Below are positions 24,638 through 37,489 of a stretch of 64,000 nt of DNA, piece by piece. Within the stretch, counting starts at the first letter, position 1; each line of letters starts with the position of its first letter. Source of the stretch: Cycas panzhihuaensis (lineage: Eukaryota; Cycadophyta); assembly GCA_023213395.1 (NCBI GenBank), contig CM041465.1:217193741-217257740 (forward strand). Direction: 5' to 3'. A program made the position numbers and the translations under genes. The notes under the pieces were generated by a model that saw nothing but the letters and a program-made list of their open reading frames with translations, had not been told where the DNA came from and did no database searches.

Positions 24638-24874
24638 GATAGAGCAAAAACGTTTTTGCATTAACAGAAATAATAGTTATTGAATCTCAAAAAATGCAAG
24701 CTATAGATGAACTTCTCAACCGGCGGGTTGAGAAGTTCTAAAAAGGAAAAAGATAAGAGTTTATTAAAATGGTCAGTTGTCCATTTCATCAAACTATATA
24801 ATTAACTAATAATATATTAATAAATGAACATTATAAAGTCAACATTATAAAGATAACATTAATTATTTTTAACA
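24638..24874 (-). repeat. Copia LTR (about 237 bp)
   Basis: Ends tttttaaca before tccctctttaatg, a polypurine tract complement. Its left end follows the degenerate primer site. It contains the inverted pair gaacttctcaacc and ggttgagaagttc at about 24710-24740, a strong hairpin. Pol sequence begins immediately to the right, so this is the 3' LTR of that element. Unlike most LTRs here it has no clear TG at its left edge. Confidence 0.65.
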
Positions 24875-24989
24875 TCCCTCTTTAATGTTATCTTTTATAC
24901 AATAGGTAATATAGAAGATAGAGAAGAAGATAATAAAGGCTTCAATATGGTAATCCTCATTTGATGAAGACTTCATTATTTTTTAACAA

Positions 24990-25460
24990 TTTTCATACCT
25001 TTATAAACTTGACTTTAGTCAATGGATTGGCTAGGATGTCGATAATCTATAAATATATAGGACAATTAAATAGATTAATAGTATTATTATTTACAAGATT
25101 ATGAATAAAATACTAATGTAATTCTATATGTTTAGTTCTAGAATATGCAACAAGATTAGTGACTATAGATATTACATCTTGATTGTCAACATTAATTTGA
25201 ATAGAAGAGTTAGGAAATAAACCAAACTCATTTAATAGAGATTTAATCTAGAGTGATTCTTTACTAAATTCTATTAATGCTCGATATTCAACTTCCATTA
25301 TATATAATGCTAATGATTATGTAGTTTTGCTAGATTAAGTAATCGATAAAGAATCGAAAAATAAGACATAACCAACTATAGATTTTTGATCACTAGAGTC
25401 TTCAGCCCAGTCTAAATCTGTATAACATGTTAACTTAAGGTTTAGTATTTTAAAAGTTAT
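24990..25460 (-). pseudogene. Copia RNase H remnant
   Basis: The minus-strand frame reads EVEYRALIEFSKES, then LLNEFGLFPNSSIQINVDNQ, then SRTKHIELH and ILANPL. These are the copia RNase H motifs, with E in AEYRA and D in the VDNQ block. Three or more stops interrupt it. It lies next to the polypurine tract, as expected for the end of pol. Confidence 0.85.
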
Positions 25461-26560
25461 AGGTTAGACTATAATAAATCATACCTTGAAGATATCTTAG
25501 AATTCATTTTGCTACTTTCTAATGAGAGTCATAGGGCCTTTGCATGTACTTAGAACACAAGATAATAGCATAGTAGATATCTAGACAAGTATGGGTTAGG
25601 TAAATAAGACTACTTATTAATTAACGATATAAGGTAGAATTACAAGGTGGAGATTGACAATTAGTTGCTAATTTCATACATGATTATAGAGGAGTAGGGA
25701 CCAGCTTTATATTTTTTATATTAAATCTTTTTATTAAAGCAATAATATATTTAGGTTGAGAGATAATTATTTTTTATTCTGATTGATAACTTTGTAGGCT
25801 TAGGAAATAATGTAAGTCATACGTTTGTCATTTCAAATTTACTTATCAGAATTAATTTTAACTAATGAACATGAGAAAGTAAAGATCTAATTATTATCAT
25901 ATCATCAACATATATAATTAAAATGGTAATATTATTATTTTCTCATTTGAAATAGAGGTTAGGATTATTAACACATTTAATGCATTAATTTTGAAGAAGA
26001 TAATTATCAATCTTAATATACCAAGTCCTAGGAGATTATTTAAAACTATATAATAATTGTTTAAGTTTGTAAACGAGATTAGGATTAAATATAAGACTAG
26101 GTGGTTGATACATATATATTTCTTCTCTAAGATCACCATTTAAGAAGGTGATCTTTACATCTATTTGATGTATTTACCAACCAAATTTAGCTACAAGAGC
26201 AATGATGGTTTTGAGTATTCATTTTAGCAAAAAGAGCAAAGGTTTCAGTGTAATCAATACTGTCAACCTAAGAAAAACTTTTAGCTACCAAATGAGCTTT
26301 ATGTTTCTTGATTGCTCCTTCTAAATTATATTTTGTTCGATAAACCTATTTGTAGTCTACCATATTCTTACAGGAGGTAATGGGACTAATTCCCAAGTTG
26401 AATTTTTTTGAAGAGCATCATATTCAACTTGTATGGCTTGTTACCATATAAGATTATGACATGCTTCTTTATAAGTTTTAAGGTCATTACTGGATATTAC
26501 TTTGGCCATTAATATAAAATTGATTTGTAGTTTTTGTGATCTAGATCTTTTGGTATTTGA
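25461..26560 (-). pseudogene. Copia reverse transcriptase remnant
   Basis: On the minus strand between 26160 and 25850 the frame reads LNGDLREEIYMYQPP, then VYKLKQLLYSFK, then SPRTWY, and the catalytic YVDDM at about 25912-25901. These are diagnostic copia RT motifs (L-x-G-x-L-x-E-x-I-Y-M-x-Q-P). The catalytic aspartates remain, but several stops break the frame. The part right of 26200 is assigned by position. Confidence 0.88.
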
Positions 26561-26959
26561 TGGATCACCAACATCAGAACCGATAGCTAAAAGGGTTTTT
26601 TGAGCCTTAACTAGTTGTCTATTTCTTAAAGAATCAGAAGTAGAAGGTTGATAAGAAGAATTTAATTGATTAGAAGTAGATGGCTGATTAGATGGATTAG
26701 ATATACTAGATTCACTAAGGTCTAAATTTAGACTTGTGAATATAAGCTATCAATTATTTCACTATTTACTTGTATATCTGAAGAAGCTTTTAGATAAGTA
26801 TTAGTTAATGATTCTTAATAGGAAGTTCTATAAGATTTATTTTTGATGAAGAGCCTTCTTTATAAAAAATAACACCATGTAAAATTGAGATTTTATGGGT
26901 GATAGGATCTAATAATCTATAAGCTTTACTTTCTTCACTGTATATAATGAATATAAATT

Positions 26960-27560
26960 TAGGGCTTTTAATATCAAGTTTATTTCATTTTTCCTTGAAA
27001 ATATGTCTCCAAGCAATACTTCCAAAGACTTTAAGATGTTTTACAGATAGTTTTTGACTAGACCATTTTTGTTCTGGTGTCACATTATGTAAGGATTTAC
27101 TTGGTAAGAAATTTAATAAATAGTTAAAATAAGCTATTATTTCAGCCCATAACTTAAGATCAAGATCTTTTGCATGTATCATGCATCTAGTCATTTTAAT
27201 AAGAGTATAATTTTTGTGTTCAACAACACCATTTTGTTGAGGATTACAGGGAATAAAATGTTAAAATCTAATTTCATGTATTTACAATATGAAGTAGATT
27301 TATTACTTACATACTCTTTAGCATTATCAGATCTAAAGATTTTAATTTTTGAGTTTGATTAGTTTTCAACTAATGTTTTAAATTCGATAAATACATCAAA
27401 TATTTAACTTCTAGTTTTGAGTATATATACCCAACATTTCATAGAGAAGTCATTGATAAAAGTGATAAAATATTTTCTTTTAGAGTACAATGGCACTTAG
27501 AAGGGGCCATAAATATTTGAGTGAATAATTTTGAGTATAACTTTTACTTGAAACGATGTT
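26960..27560 (-). pseudogene. Copia integrase remnant
   Basis: The open piece 27194-26985 reads MTRCMIHAKDLDLKLWAEII, then YLLNFLPSKSL, TPEQKW and HLKVFGSIAW, the C-terminal part of copia integrase core (A-R-x-M-L ... W-A-E-A ... N-R-x-P-T). Sequence to its right should hold the catalytic core but is poorly readable. Integrase would insert element cDNA; this copy is broken. Confidence 0.85.
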
Positions 27561-27699
27561 TAATATGGGAAATGATCCATGTGTTACTTACCTATTACAC
27601 AGGCATCACAAACACCATAGACAATAGATAAGGGAGGGGGTCCATATACTATATCATGCTTATTTAAATATCATAATTTTTCATAACTTATATGGCTAA

Positions 27700-28310
27700 A
27701 TTAGACATGCCATAACTTGTTGACTGGGTTAGATTTTACTATAAAGGCATTAAAGAATTTTGTTTTAGATTGATTTAGATTTGTTAAACTATACAAACCT
27801 ATTTTATGATCAACAGATCTTAAAGCAATATTTTTAAACTTATTAAAATTTTATTTGGTAATGAATTTATCTTTCTAAAATTTGACAACTAGATCTTTCT
27901 AGTAGATTTGATAGATTGATAAAGGATTAGGAAACAATCTTAAAACATAAAATACATCTTTAATTGAATCATCTTTTAAGGTAACATCTCTTATACCTTT
28001 GATTTACAATTAAGATCCACTTCCAAATGAGATTTCCTCTTTAGAATTAAGATCAGAGTGATAGGAAGTTAGATATTCTTAGTGATCGTCATATGATGGG
28101 ATGCATCATAATCTAAAATCCATAATGGTGGTTGTGATGTAGGTGTTAAAAGTGTTGATGTGGTTGCGATTAAAGAATGATTAGAATTATGAGATCATGA
28201 TTGGATTCTCTTAGAAGCTTTCTAGGCTTCAAAAGTAATTATATTCCTCTAAAAGTCAATTATGTGCCCCTTTTTATAATAGTAGGCACAACTAACATTA
28301 TGATTAGGAT
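27700..28310 (-). pseudogene. Copia zinc knuckle and protease region
   Basis: Around 28300-28250 the minus strand reads CAYYYKKGHIIDF, a Gag zinc knuckle (C-x2-C-x4-H-x4-C) with the second cysteine and last residue lost. Leftward is protease and pre-integrase sequence, including a DVFYVLRLFPNPLSI block like the usual L-x-V-P-x-L-x-x-N-L-I-S. All is decayed. Confidence 0.65.
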
Positions 28311-31130
28311 TAGAGTTAGAAGCATTCCATTTTTGAAATGGTTATTTAGAAGTATTCTAGCATTTTAGTGGTTCATAGTACTTTGAATTTTGATTGAAGT
28401 TGTTTAAAAAAGAACCTTTATGAGGTTTAGTCTTAGAATATTAGGTGAACTTAGAAGCATAAAATGAACAGAAGAACTTATGACTATGCCTTTGCAATGT
28501 CCTTTTAAACCTTAAAAAAATGACTTTAGGATAAGTATGAAATCTTCTTTGACTATTAAACCAAAGAACTTTAAGAGATATAAAAAATGTTACAAATATT
28601 CTTTGTACTAATGTAAATCAAATGACAAGAAGTTCTTTTGTAAATTTAGAAGTAAACTAAGTAAACATTGACTTTTCTAAGAAGATATACTACTTGAAAT
28701 GATCAAATATGTTAAAAACATTATTTTATATTCAGATGGAAATGTAAAATAAAGTGAATGGTCAAGGTAAGTAGTACCAATTTGATGTATTGATCTAAAT
28801 AAACCTCTTAATCCTCAAGAAGCTAAAGTTAATTCTAAAAAGCTATAAATCAACTTGTAATCTTCTAAAAATCTAGTAAATATCATCAAATAATTGATTA
28901 GTATCAAATAGTACTCAAATATAATTAATTAAGGTAAAAATTTTGCTCAAAAATATCATAAAGTTATTTGATTAGGGTTGAAATAGATACTTGACTTGAG
29001 GAGCTTTAAACACCTACAAAATAGTATCAAAATAATATGAAACTAGTTGTAATGTGTAGATCTCTAAAAATCCTTTTTGGTGGTTCTTACAGTTTGAAAA
29101 ACAGAGCTATAATAGTCAAGTTATTGAAGAAACAATGAACATATCCCTTTTTGGTAAATGAAATAAGTGCAAAAAAGAAGGCCAATTTTGACTAAGTTAA
29201 ATGATTTAGAAATAGACTCAAAATGAACAAAGGATGGTACCAAGCTGAAGAGCTCTGAAATATGAATCTAATAAGTTTGACTTTATGAGAAATTAACACT
29301 CCAGTATAAAGTTATAGTAGAAAATGTGACCAATCCTCTTTATATAAAAAAAAATAAAATGAAAAAATATGTTTAGGTCTTTAGCCCATTTCTGAATAAG
29401 GTTAGGGTCATGTGGGACCCAGTACGATCAAAAGTTAAGAGGCCAAAGGGGCTAACGGATCTCAAAAGTTATTAAATACTCAATATATATTTTGAATAAT
29501 AAAAAAGTTTCCAAAATGATTTAATTTTATTTGAGGTCCATCATGATCATATGGACCAAAAAAGGACGAGCCGCTAGACGATGAAGGGGGCTGACTAATT
29601 TTTAATGCATGGATTTAAAAATTTATCAAATTTAATTTAATTTAATTTAAACTTTATAAAAAATATATATATAAATTCAAAAATTTGAATGCCATTTAAT
29701 CGATAATTGTACAATGACTAAAATAAACAAGAATCACGTCTAAAACCTGATACAAATCAGATTGATATGACCACCGAAAGAGGGCACCTTAATATGTTGA
29801 TAAATATGTATTTATATTCCAAAATAAAAATTAGAAAATGAAAAAAACCTAAGAAAAAAAGAGGAGATAAATGATGGCAGACGAGTAAATGGATATATAA
29901 GATCTGTAAAAAAACTGATCAAAGTTCAATAAAAAAAATGATTGAATCATTACCTCAAGGGGGCATGGATCAAGCATATAGATGTTAGGAAAAAAAAAAA
30001 ATTTATTAATTTATTAATGACATAAAATATAGAAAAAAAGAGAATGAACAGCCCATTAATAGAGCTGATCAGTACACAATAGTGATCAAAGCATGCTCAA
30101 AGTATAAATTACGTGGGGGTGTTGTCAGAAAAACTCCAAATCAAATCTGGTGCTATCATAGAGACAGAATGATGATGAACGGGCATATGATGGTATGAAA
30201 AGATTTCCTTGCAAATGAGCATGGTAGCATCATATCAAAATGAACATACAACAAACAAGAGACTTGAATGAGCATGGTTGTTTATCTCTATGCAGATGAT
30301 CAAATGCATGACGATGAATTGGTGGCTCTTCAATGTAGATTATAGCTCCAAGCACAAGTAATCTTGACCATCAATAAGGGCATACAAGGGATGAAGGTAT
30401 AAGTGATGGCATCACATGCGACATAGGTCGAAACATGATGAATATGGAGTCTTACTGAATGCACACAATTAACGATGCAGAACGAGGAGAGTTTGAACAA
30501 AGGTAGAATAATTACAGAGATAGAGCATGGATAAGGTCATATGAATTGAATGCAGGTCACATTGATGTAAATGAAAGGCAATAGTCATTAGATGTGAGCC
30601 ATGCAATATCGATCAAGATTAATCCAAGTAATAGATCCACATAATACCAAAATACATTTATAGAGAGCAAAACAAAGGCTATGCAATGTTAATCTACTTG
30701 TCACAGGTGCATAAATCAAAGGAGTATATCCAATGTGGGGACACAAAGATAGATAATAAATAAAGCACTAGGCCAATGATTAATTCATTTCTTGAATTAT
30801 AGTTATGGTAATGAATGAGGCTGAGAAAGTAGATTGAAAGCTTGGTTAAGGTAAGCTGAAGATATGATCTTATCACTCACAATAATAATAGAGAAATATT
30901 TAAACAAAAATATTTATATATAAACTCATAAAACCTGGTAAAGCGACAGTGACCAATTTATAGAGGGTTGCCTTCCAAGGATGAGATCTTCTTTCAAGAG
31001 AGGCAAATCTTCAAACTAATTTCTCTAGTGGGTAGGTGAGTTCACTAGGAATCTAATAAGCAGTCATATGTTGCACTTTTGCTAAGTGTATGAAGAGTTA
31101 AATCTACATAAACAATTATCAATCAAGTTT
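28311..31130 (-). other. Degenerate copia gag/leader, no clear gene
   Basis: Between the zinc-knuckle remnant and the primer site at 31131. The part near 28320-28450 may be the end of gag. The remainder is AT-rich and reads like a long copia leader. ORFs are short and match nothing. A junction between two different copia elements probably lies within this stretch, because the flanking LTRs differ. Confidence 0.45.
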
Positions 31131-31142
31131 GCTCTGATACTA
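31131..31142 (-). other. Primer binding site, initiator tRNA-Met
   Basis: gctctgatacta, one base off the consensus gctctgatacca, two bases before the LTR at 31145. Confidence 0.85.
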
Positions 31143-31144
31143 AA

Positions 31145-31496
31145 TGTTGGCATTGAGGAGTAGAGCGGGAGGATTACAATTCATACTTCATCATCATAAG
31201 GTAAAATAAAATTTGAGTATTGAATGATAGTGTTAAAAACCACCATAGAGGTATTCCCCACTATTATATAGTTTTGGGGAGGTGGTAAGTGCCTCTACCT
31301 GGCATCTAATTAAAAAATTAAATAAATAATAAAATATTAAGTGCATCAATAAAGTAATGTACCTTAGGATGGTTGTGGTAGTTCCATGTAGGTTCTAGGT
31401 GGCTGCATGGTGACTTTAGGAGGCTCGGGGTACTTTTTGGAGGCCTAAGATTCCAAGGTGGGTGCACATATTATTATATTGGGCATTATCCCAACA
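31145..31496 (-). repeat. Copia 5' LTR (352 bp)
   Basis: Starts TGTTGG and ends CCAACA, a six-base inverted terminus, right after a good primer site. It reads on the minus strand and would drive transcription leftward. Its partner 3' LTR was not found. It interrupts the 5' LTR of gypsy element A, whose tail resumes at 31497. Confidence 0.85.
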
Positions 31497-32276
31497 TAAA
31501 TTACTAGTTGCATGTGAGTTTTATAGGTTGTGAGTTATCTTTAGTAACTAAAATCATATTTGAAATTTCTCATTTCCATTGAAATCATTCTTAAAGTTTA
31601 AAATAACATGTGCATGAAATGAAGAGTTTTGCATAAGCATAACATGCTATTTTAGCTCTTATCAAGTTGTATACAAAGTTACATATCATAACATTTATAT
31701 TTCATGCTTGTTGCTTTTTATCTTTGAAAAGAAATGTGTTTTGCATCTTTAGGAGATAGTATCTTCTTTCATTTTGGTGTTCTTTGATCTAAAAAGAAAA
31801 AGAAAAGAAATGATATGAATGGTTTACTTTACTATATTGGTTTAAAAAGGTAGTTAGATCTTGTTGTTTCATTGTTATTTCTTTTGCAGCCCAAAAAAAA
31901 AAACATCAAACTTTCTATTACTTAACCCTTTTCTTTATTATAGTAAACCCAAAAAGTTGAAACAATATAATGAAAGGAGTTCTTGGGAAGGACACAGAAA
32001 ATATTGTTAGCATAATTTTGAACTTAGAACTCCTTTGCTTGCTCATGTAGGCTAGTGGATTCGAGTATACCTCTTTACATCCTAGCCTGTGTTGTCACAC
32101 ACATATTCAAACCAAATGATATTAATAGGTAGAGACTCCTTCTTAGGAGTTAGAAAAGGTGGTCCTTAGGTTTATATATGTTTCTTTATCCCTTGATCAA
32201 GACCTAAAATAGAGGAAACATAATGTCATTAAGAGATACTTAATTTAGGCCCAACCGTAGTACGCCGTCTTTCTGA
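31497..32276 (+). repeat. Tail of element A 5' LTR
   Basis: Noncoding DNA between the copia LTR and the primer site. The boundary is set by tggccatattggagaatt at 32277, which resembles the primer site of element B. The rest of the LTR must lie left of the copia insertion or be lost. Confidence 0.55.
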
Positions 32277-32296
32277 TGGCCATATTGGAGAATTAC
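32277..32296 (+). other. Primer binding site of element A
   Basis: Begins TGG and aligns with tggcaactatattgggga of element B with small gaps. Tat/Ogre elements commonly use a TGGCGACTC-type site rather than the initiator-Met site; that comparison is from memory. Confidence 0.55.
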
Positions 32297-32351
32297 CGTT
32301 TATTTTTTGTTTAAAGTAATAGAAACTACACCTCTTACTCAAATATAATTA

Positions 32352-34363
32352 TTGAGACTTCAAGGTCTCTCACCTAATTTTCAATTTCAACTTTCATACT
32401 CTAATTATGAAGTTTCGTCCTCTTATGTTGACCCTTCAGAATATCATATATATGACACTTATATTTATCCTTTCGAAGATTCAACCCAATTGTATGAAAT
32501 ACTTGTGGGGCAAGGGTACCATGATCCTTATCAATTCCATGGTGGTGCTTCTCTTATGAATCCTTCTGTTGTACAAGAAGAAACTATCTCCACTCAAGCA
32601 CCACCATCTTATTATGAACCAATTCTTACCAGTGTCCTTACTCCTCTCTATATGCGTAGATATCAAGATATTTTTTATCTAGAGACTTATACCATGACAT
32701 CCTCTCCTCAATATCATCAATTTGATCCATTATGTGAGGAGTATAAGTTTGTATAAGTTGAGCCTTCTGTTACACCTAATGTCAACAAATCACCCTTACC
32801 TTCCTGCCCTTCTTCACCTAGGCCACTCTCTCCTCCTTTTGGAGAAGTTGAAGATCATAAGTTTGTTCATTCTCAACCTCTTCCCTCAATTTCCATGTTA
32901 CAAGCTCAAATCCATTCTCCTTGTGCCATACCTTCTACATATAAGGGAACCTCTACTATACCTATTCAAGGTAACCTTACTTCTTCTCATGTTCCTACCC
33001 CTTAAAAAATGGGTCTACCTTATTTGACCCCATAATTTATCCATTCATATCCTAGTAGAGTAGCATTTTCTCACCTTATGGCAACCTCAACTCAATTACC
33101 ACCCTAGGTTTCCGATAAACCCATATCCTAGGGTGTTAGACCTCACATCTCTTCCCTTAGAGGGTCTAATTTAGTTTCCTCTTCACAACTTATTCCTCAT
33201 ACTTATCTCATTTATCTTCATTCTTCAGTTAGTCAATCCTAAGCTTTGGGATTTGCTAATCCTACTTCTTCATCTTATATCCATATACTGGCCCTCCAAC
33301 AAATACCTTTTCCATCATTTAACCCTATTTTTCCTTAATATCCTATATCATAAACCAATTCTATGGTAAATCCTACATCTTGATTTAATCCTTCATCTTT
33401 TCTCCTAGCTTATTCTTTGTCTCAACAACAATAACCTATTTCCTCTACCACTCCGTACCTATCATCCTTACCTCAATGCTCTATGACATTGAAGCCAAGG
33501 AAGCCTTTCTTAGACTATATGAAATCTCCTTTTCTATGTGAGGTTTTATTATCCCCTATGCTTCCATTCTTTCCTGAGTTACCTAAATTCGCAAGTGACT
33601 CTTCCCAAGATCTAGCCTCCTACATACAAGCATTTGCACTTGTTTACACTAATTTCATGCCATATGACTATGTCATGATGTGCTTGTTTCCTAAATCACT
33701 TCAAGGTGATGTGTTGAAGTGGTTTTATCACCTTCCTTCTACTTCCATCCTCTCATTTCAACAATTGGTTGACTCCTTCATCAATTACTTTGATGTAGTG
33801 AGACCTTTTAAATCTGGCATTAAATCCCTTTTGGTCATTAAACAAAATCATGATAAAACTTTTAAAGACTTTTGAGGAGATTTTAAGATTAAGTACATGC
33901 ATGTTATTACTGACTTGATCCTAGTATCCTTTTTGATCTATTTACTAATGTTTTGAGGTCCCATGTTCACCTTGAAGTACTTAAACTTAGTCCTCAAACC
34001 TATGAAGAAGTTATTGATCAATGCTTAGCTTTAGAAACTTTCAAAATACAAGTAAGCATTAAAAAGGTTGAGAAATATATCCCTTCTAAAGATACCATTT
34101 AAATGTCTAAGACTTCTCATCTTGAGCCAACCTATGATCATCTGACTTCTTCTATTAGGTCATTAGAGCATGCGATCAACACTAAGTTGTGTGTTGATGG
34201 TCCTACAGAAAATCAGTCTCTCAAGAAACAAAAGTTATTCATGTTATTGAAGGGAGAAAAGAAACAAGTTCAATCTACACCTTCTCCTCCTTTCAAGAAG
34301 ATGAAGTGGTGTCCTTACCATCAAACTGACACCTATGATAGGAGCCAATGTTGTATGGTATAA
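32352..34363 (+). pseudogene. Element A gag
   Basis: A proline/serine-rich N-terminal region (open 32352-32756) is followed by degenerate sequence and then the capsid domain (33483-33875). The capsid reads ELPKFASDSSQDLASYIQAF, then LQGDVLKWFYHLP and FINYFDV, the Retrotrans_gag pattern. A zinc finger KWCPYHQTDTYDRSQC (34306-34353, C-x2-H type) ends it, as in Tat gags. Gag would build the virus-like particle. Stops at about 32757, 33875 and others break it. Confidence 0.88.
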
Positions 34364-34699
34364 GCCATAATTTAAAATATAAACACTTAAATAAATTAGG
34401 GTTCTAAAGATTTTCAAGATCAAATGATTCATAAGGACCCTCTACTTTAATATAAATATAAGGAAAATAAAGAGGATAAAGGCAAGGCAAAACATATTCA
34501 AGATTATGAAGGTGAACCTTTGGTTCTAATGCATTTAAGAAGGTAACTACTCTTAATCCTTCAATAAAGCATGTTAATAGTCAAGCTCACCTACCTCCTA
34601 AAGATGGTGAGACCAAGAAAATTATTAACATGGTGGAGATTATGAAGAGTGCAGGTTCATCTATATCACCTGATGATGTAACGTCTAAATATCTTAACT

Positions 34700-35435
34700 C
34701 TTTATATCTTGTTCCCCCCATTCCATTAGGTTTAGATATATTCCTTCTAGTTTAAAGGATAGATCATTTTCCTTAGCCGTTGAGTTGAAGACTATCCCTA
34801 CTGATATTTTAGTTAGAGATTTGTTGAAATATTACCCCAAGTAATGTCAGCTCTTATTCGACACATTAGGAGTTCATGTTCTAGTTAGCTCATCTACTTC
34901 CATGCTTTCTTTCGATTTAGCCATGTTGCCCACTCTCACTACTCATGTTTTGAATATCATTTCCCCATTCTACATTGAAATTATTAAAGACAATATCAAC
35001 ATTAAACATGTTATCATCAATGAGAGATCATCTATTAATGCAATCCCTCTTCATCTTATTGAGGATCTGGAGATCTCAGTCTTTGACTCTTGTGAGAGGA
35101 TTTACTAGGGATATGATAAGAATCAAAAGGTCCCCCTTAGTCAAGTCACTCTTCCTTTGACTCTTAAAGAAAAGACGGTTTATACTAAACTTACCATTAT
35201 CAATCTTGACCTAGAATACAATATCTTTTTGGGTAGATCATGGATTATCCAAATGGCTGCTGTCATCTCTTATCTTTTTGCTAAAATTTGGTTCATCCAT
35301 GAAGGCAAATTAAATATTGTTAAACATAGGCCAAAACCTATTAAACAATTAGTCCCATTCATTGAGGCTTTCTTTGAACCTAATGAATCATCTAATTCCT
35401 TAAAATATTTCTTTAAATCTCTAGGTTTATGGTAG
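34700..35435 (+). pseudogene. Element A protease
   Basis: Frames at 34902-35108 and 35157-35435 together match the Tat protease: SPFYIEIIKDN, the active-site block INERSSINAIP, a gap, then LEYNIFLGRSWI and a WFIHEGKL tail. The catalytic aspartate of the usual D-x-G-(S/A)-S-x-N is replaced by asparagine, and a stop lies after FDSCERIY. Equivalent sequence in element B (44150-44500) confirms the identity. Confidence 0.85.
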
Positions 35436-36540
35436 TATTTAGCCATTGAAACTCCTCCTCCTCAAAGAGAAGTAAAGGGTGATGATTTGATTGAAATTAT
35501 CCCTATTAAATCAGTTTATTTATCTACTCCTCATCTCTTGGGTCTTGCCTATTGATCTTTGGTTTCCCCTCTATCTTCTTATGAAGAAATAACACCCAAC
35601 CCTACTATATCCTATGAAGAGGCAATTGTGAGTGAAATAACTAATTAAATCTTCCACTTTATACTTAGAGTTATTTCTCACAAGTCCTATGTTTGCCTTC
35701 AATGATCAATACTTCGGTTCCTTCTATTATGATTGTTTCCTCAATGGATCATGTGGTTTTGTCTTCATATGATGTGCCTACTCCTACCATGCCTCTTTTC
35801 TCTTAGTCTTCTCTTTTTACTACATGGTTAAATAGACACAAGAAGAAAATATTATTGCATAGGCACCCTGATTTAGAATCAGATGATGAGGTTGTTCCTT
35901 TGCATATTGTGTCTCAAAGGAATCAAGATATATTTAATGGAGTTCGAGAAGTGAATTTATTCTCCATCATTTTCATTCCTTCTTATTACCCTATTGATGA
36001 TTTCTCCATCATCCCTCATCTTTATCCTTTCATCTAATCAAAATCATCACTTTTACTATTGTGAGTTTGAGCATACTTCCACTTCAACCTTGGTATTTAT
36101 TGATAGACCCATCCCTTTTTTCCAAGTCCCTTTAGTTATTAAGTTTATACCTACTTATCCAAAATCTTTATTTGGTGATCCTCCACCTTTGAAGTTGCTT
36201 TTCTTGACTACTGATCTACCTAAAAATCTTCTCCTTATTAACCTTTTTCATTTAGATCATTTTAAAAATGGCCAGGTGATCCTTGAGCATCTAGTAGGAT
36301 CAACCCCTAATCTTCCTTCTTGTCATCATAAGTTAGGTTTTTTAAAGACCATATAACTTGATTCCCCACTAATCAATCCTTCTCAACTTCAGGAGATTGT
36401 TTCTCTTATACAATATGCTCCTCCTCATTTTGAAGAGGGTAATACTATGCTCATGGAAGAAACTATAGATATCAACTTATGATTAGGGGATATTTCTATA
36501 ATTATTAAGCTTGGAGCTAATTATTTTCCTTAAGAGATCT
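35436..36540 (+). pseudogene. Element A protease-RT linker
   Basis: Long connecting region typical of Tat Pol, with open pieces 35855-36037 and 35994-36356. It contains VILEHLVGSTPNL at about 36279-36317, also found as LLEHLAGSMPNL in element B. It is the point just after which B has lost the rest of pol. No known domain. Confidence 0.7.
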
Positions 36541-37340
36541 CTTAGTTTGAAGATCTCTTTTGTGAGTTTCATTTAATTTTTGCTTGGGATTATAGTGATA
36601 TGCAAGGTCTTGATACCCATGTTGTTGAATACAATATCACTACTACTCTTGGCATTAAACCCAAATGCAAAAAATAAAGACCTATTCATCCATGTCTTTC
36701 CATTGCTATCAAATAGAAAGTTAAGAAATTGCTAAAAGTTAGATTCATTGAGAGCATTTATTACTCTCAATGGGTTTTTAATATAGTCTAAGCTATTAAA
36801 AAGAATGACTTGACTTAAATATGCATTAACTTTTGGGATATTAACGATGCCTATCAAAAAGACAAAATTTTCCTTCCCTTATTCAATTAAATTTGGGATC
36901 AAATGGCTAGTTTCGAAGTCATGTCACTTATGGATGGTTTCTTTGGATATAATAAAATTTCTATTACACTGTACAACCATTACAATACTACTTTTACTAC
37001 TCCCTAGGGCACCTTCATTTATAAAGTTATGCCTTTCAAGCTAAAGAATGCTGGGGCTACTTACCAAAGAGTAATGGTTTATATTTTTTTATGATCTAAT
37101 CGATAATATTATTACCTTATATTTAGATGACATGCTTACCCTTTCTCATAAACAACAAGATCATGTGTATGATTTAAGAATAATCTTTGAAAGATTTAAA
37201 AAGTATCATTTATATTTGAATCCATCCAAATGCATTTTTACAGTAACTTCAGGAAAGATGTTAGGTAACATTGGTTCCATGATGGAATAAGAGTATATCC
37301 TAATAAAGTAAAGGCAATTATTGATATGCCTCCCTAAAAA
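36541..37340 (+). pseudogene. Element A reverse transcriptase
   Basis: The palm domain can be followed through several frame breaks: an FAWDYSDMQGLD block near 36590, RPIHP, WVFNIV, a degraded FRDLN region, then YKVMPFKLKNAGATYQR near 37022-37070 and the catalytic YLDDM at about 37114-37131. This order is that of gypsy RT. Stops and indels are frequent. Confidence 0.88.
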
Positions 37341-37489
37341 ACTTAAAATTAGATCAAATCTTTCTTAAGAAGGCTAAATTTTTAGAGATGTTTCATTGCT
37401 TATTTCACCTTCGATACTAAGCCTCTCACTAATCTTTTAAAGAAAGATGTTGAGTTACGATAGAATCCTCAAGGTTAAGAGTCATTTAA

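Larger units (their letters stand above)
24875..28310 (-). mobile_element. Decayed copia pol, minus strand
   Basis: From right to left it carries a zinc-knuckle remnant, pre-integrase region, integrase, RT and RNase H: the copia order with integrase before RT. All frames contain stops. The 3' LTR is 24638-24874. The 5' LTR at 31145 is not similar to it, so the two ends belong to different elements and this one lost its own 5' end. Confidence 0.8.

Noticed and set aside
24638-31496. Treating 24638-24874 and 31145-31496 as the two LTRs of a single copia element.
   Set aside because: The two sequences are not similar in either length or content, so the element ends belong to different families.
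32352-33027. A possible independent host gene at the start of element A gag.
   Set aside because: It follows the primer site directly and is collinear in style and position with the proline-rich gag N-terminus of element B.
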